Of a DNA stretch of 64,000 nucleotides, positions 62,846-64,000 are shown in pieces (the stretch's first letter is position 1; every line of letters begins with the position of its first letter). The stretch covers positions 248,001 through 312,000 of the forward strand of contig CP042469.1 in assembly GCA_015243575.1 (NCBI GenBank). Reading direction: 5' to 3'. The stretch is from Clostridiales bacterium (GTDB lineage Bacteria > Bacillota > Clostridia > Peptostreptococcales > Anaerovoracaceae). The position numbers were made by a program, and so were the translations under genes. A model generated the notes under the pieces. That model did no database searches and had not been told where the DNA came from. It saw only the letters and a program-made list of their open reading frames with translations.

Positions 62846-63664
62846 ATGAAAAGCACGATCGTACCGGCAAATTACATCCCGTTTCAGCCCGGATTCGAAC
62901 AGAAGATTCATTACCGGAATTTTGTGGTGCCTGCTGATCATCCCCTCCATGGTTTGGTGGCGGACTTCTATCAGTTTGATTCTATTTCGGCTGAAGGGGA
63001 GCTTTGTGTGATCCCTGATGGGTGTATTGATTTGCTCTTTCGATATGGTGGTTGCCGTGTGGTCATGACAGTAGAAGGGTATCATATGAAGAAGGTTCTC
63101 ATTCCCATTGATCAAATTGGCTGTGCCTTTGGCGTGCGGCTTGCTCCCGGAGGGCTGAGTAATTTCACACGCATTAAGACATGGGAATTAGTAGGGAAGC
63201 AGCTTCCGCTGACGGATGTGCTGGAAGACAGTCCGATTCTTGAACGGATGGATCTTGCTGCGGCTTTTGAGGAACGGATTGCAATCGTGACGGAATATTT
63301 GGTGCGGCAGCTCCGTAAGTGTCTTGATTCGGCAGGAATTGTACGGTTTTGCACAGAGCGAGTCATTCATTGTCGGGGTCATCTACCAATCAGTGAACTT
63401 TCCAGAGAAACCGGATATTCGGTGCGCTATTTGAGAAATCTTTATCAGAGACACGTAGGCATTTCACCTAAGGAATTCTGTGAGATCATCCAGCTTCAAA
63501 CATCCATTCTGCAATACACTTTGCTGATGAAGCAGAATCAACGTGTTGCCCTATCTGACCTTGCAATACAATTCGGATATTATGATCAATCCCATATGAA
63601 TAAATGTTATCAGAAGTTAGTCGGTTCTCTTCCTCAGAAATTTTACTATGAGATACAACGCTGA
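62846..63664 (+). CDS. AraC family regulator (DUF6597-type sensor domain)
   Basis: 272 residues, starting after GAGGGAATCTCG. The N-terminal domain (about 15-125) has VADFYQFDSISAEGELCVIPDGCIDLLFRYG and CAFGVRLAPGGLSNFTRI, the DUF6597-type pattern. The AraC DNA-binding region (about 170-265) has LPISELSRETGYSVRYLRNLYQRHVGISPKEF and VALSDLAIQFGYYDQSHMNKCYQKLVG. It is divergent from the SCP2/aminotransferase operon with a 217-bp spacer and is its probable activator. A strong terminator follows. Confidence 0.9.
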   Translation: MKSTIVPANYIPFQPGFEQKIHYRNFVVPADHPLHGLVADFYQFDSISAEGELCVIPDGCIDLLFRYGGCRVVMTVEGYHMKKVLIPIDQIGCAFGVRLAPGGLSNFTRIKTWELVGKQLPLTDVLEDSPILERMDLAAAFEERIAIVTEYLVRQLRKCLDSAGIVRFCTERVIHCRGHLPISELSRETGYSVRYLRNLYQRHVGISPKEFCEIIQLQTSILQYTLLMKQNQRVALSDLAIQFGYYDQSHMNKCYQKLVGSLPQKFYYEIQR

Positions 63665-63671
63665 ACATTTC

Positions 63672-63717
63672 ATCCCCGTATCCGGTTTTTAACCAACTGG
63701 AATACGGGGATTTTTTT
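63672..63717 (+). terminator. Terminator of the AraC gene
   Basis: A 10-bp perfect stem ATCCCCGTAT/ATACGGGGAT (63672-63681 with 63702-63711) is followed by TTTTTTT. Confidence 0.85.
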
Positions 63718-63728
63718 ATAAAAGTTGC

Positions 63729-63802
63729 TTGACAGAAACCATAAATAGTAATAATATAATTCCCATAGATATAGTATGAAATGATTACGAACAAAGCTTT
63801 GT
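63729..63802 (+). promoter_or_regulatory. Promoter and palindrome of the PNPOx-like gene
   Basis: TTGACA (63729-63734), a 17-bp spacer and TAATAT (63752-63757) form a consensus promoter. A perfect palindrome ACAAAGCTTTGT lies at 63791-63802, flanked by GATTAC and GTAATC, in the untranslated leader. It may bind a regulator. Confidence 0.65.
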
Positions 63803-63856
63803 AATCGTTTCTACATTACACTAGCACGAAATCAGAGTTCCAAAGGAGGTATGATC

Positions 63857-64000
63857 ATGGCAGTTCTGACAGAAGAAATGAAAAAGGTCCTGCGTGTTGT
63901 GGGAAAAGGTGGAGCAGTGGTTCACCTGACCACTAGCAGCATTGACGGAAAGCCCAACATTGTAGCGGAACGTTTTGTAACCCATTATAAAGACGAGTAC
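63857..64000 (+). CDS. Pyridoxamine 5'-phosphate oxidase-like protein (partial, 3' end outside window)
   Basis: Only the first 48 codons are present, from ATG 63857, 6 bp after AAAGGAGGT. The sequence begins MAVLTEEMKKVLRVVGKG, followed by VVHLTTSSIDGKPNIVAERF. It resembles the N-terminus of the PNPOx-like/flavin-reductase split-barrel family common in anaerobes. Flavin binding and substrate cannot be judged from this fragment. The promoter is strong and the preceding gene is separated by a terminator. Confidence 0.65.
   Translation, partial: MAVLTEEMKKVLRVVGKGGAVVHLTTSSIDGKPNIVAERFVTHYKDEY

Overview
The window looks like chromosome from a mesophilic, anaerobic, low-to-middle GC Firmicute of the class Clostridia. 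The evidence is strong purine-rich Shine-Dalgarno sequences, TTG and GTG starts, consensus sigma-A promoters, short rho-independent terminators, several 4Fe-4S oxidoreductases, LytS-type and 5TM sensors, chemotaxis receptors, and no respiratory or outer-membrane genes. A finer placement cannot be made from the sequence. No rRNA, tRNA, CRISPR array, prophage, transposase or integrase was seen.

Layout. 1-9.8 kb: a partial TetR gene, a DUF3786 protein, a MarR/MFS drug-efflux pair, an OmpR/histidine-kinase pair, a secreted glycosidase-like protein on a cell-wall-stalk domain, a ketopantoate-reductase-like enzyme and a second TetR. 9.9-18 kb: a MATE exporter, a striking 990-residue AraC-GNAT-HelD fusion, a DinB-like protein, a WYL regulator and an arylsulfotransferase-like protein. 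18-26.5 kb: a signalling block with a hybrid kinase whose first kinase module is degenerate and whose second is LytS-type, a REC-BTAD response regulator, a chemoreceptor with four exact 273-bp repeats, and a truncated 5TM-PAS sensor.

26.5-36.4 kb: mainly one-component regulators next to small metabolic genes. These are two QueG-like Fe-S proteins, a YeiH exporter with a divergent LysR regulator, an HD hydrolase, AraC/GyrI-like, MerR with an Fe-S aldo/keto reductase, MarR with a cupin, and a GGDEF protein. 36.4-41.3 kb: a minus-strand ABC transporter operon with a phosphatase-superfamily enzyme behind a three-repeat Pho box. 41.5-47 kb: two paralogous beta-helix proteins flanking a 58-residue coiled-coil protein, a CotQ/YgaK-like flavoprotein and a ClC antiporter.

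47-64 kb: nicotinamidase, an Orn/Lys/Arg decarboxylase, an ECF sigma/anti-sigma/lipoprotein module divergent from a MacB-like ABC transporter, a second chemoreceptor with CheR, cysteine synthase, a class III aminotransferase with an SCP2-like partner and a divergent AraC regulator, and the start of a PNPOx-like gene.

Taken together, the region is rich in sensing and detoxification modules, each small operon carrying its own regulator. Many operator-like palindromes can be matched to those regulators. The best candidates for new biology are the AraC-GNAT-HelD fusion, the beta-helix cluster, the pseudokinase hybrid sensor and the sigma/anti-sigma/lipoprotein module.
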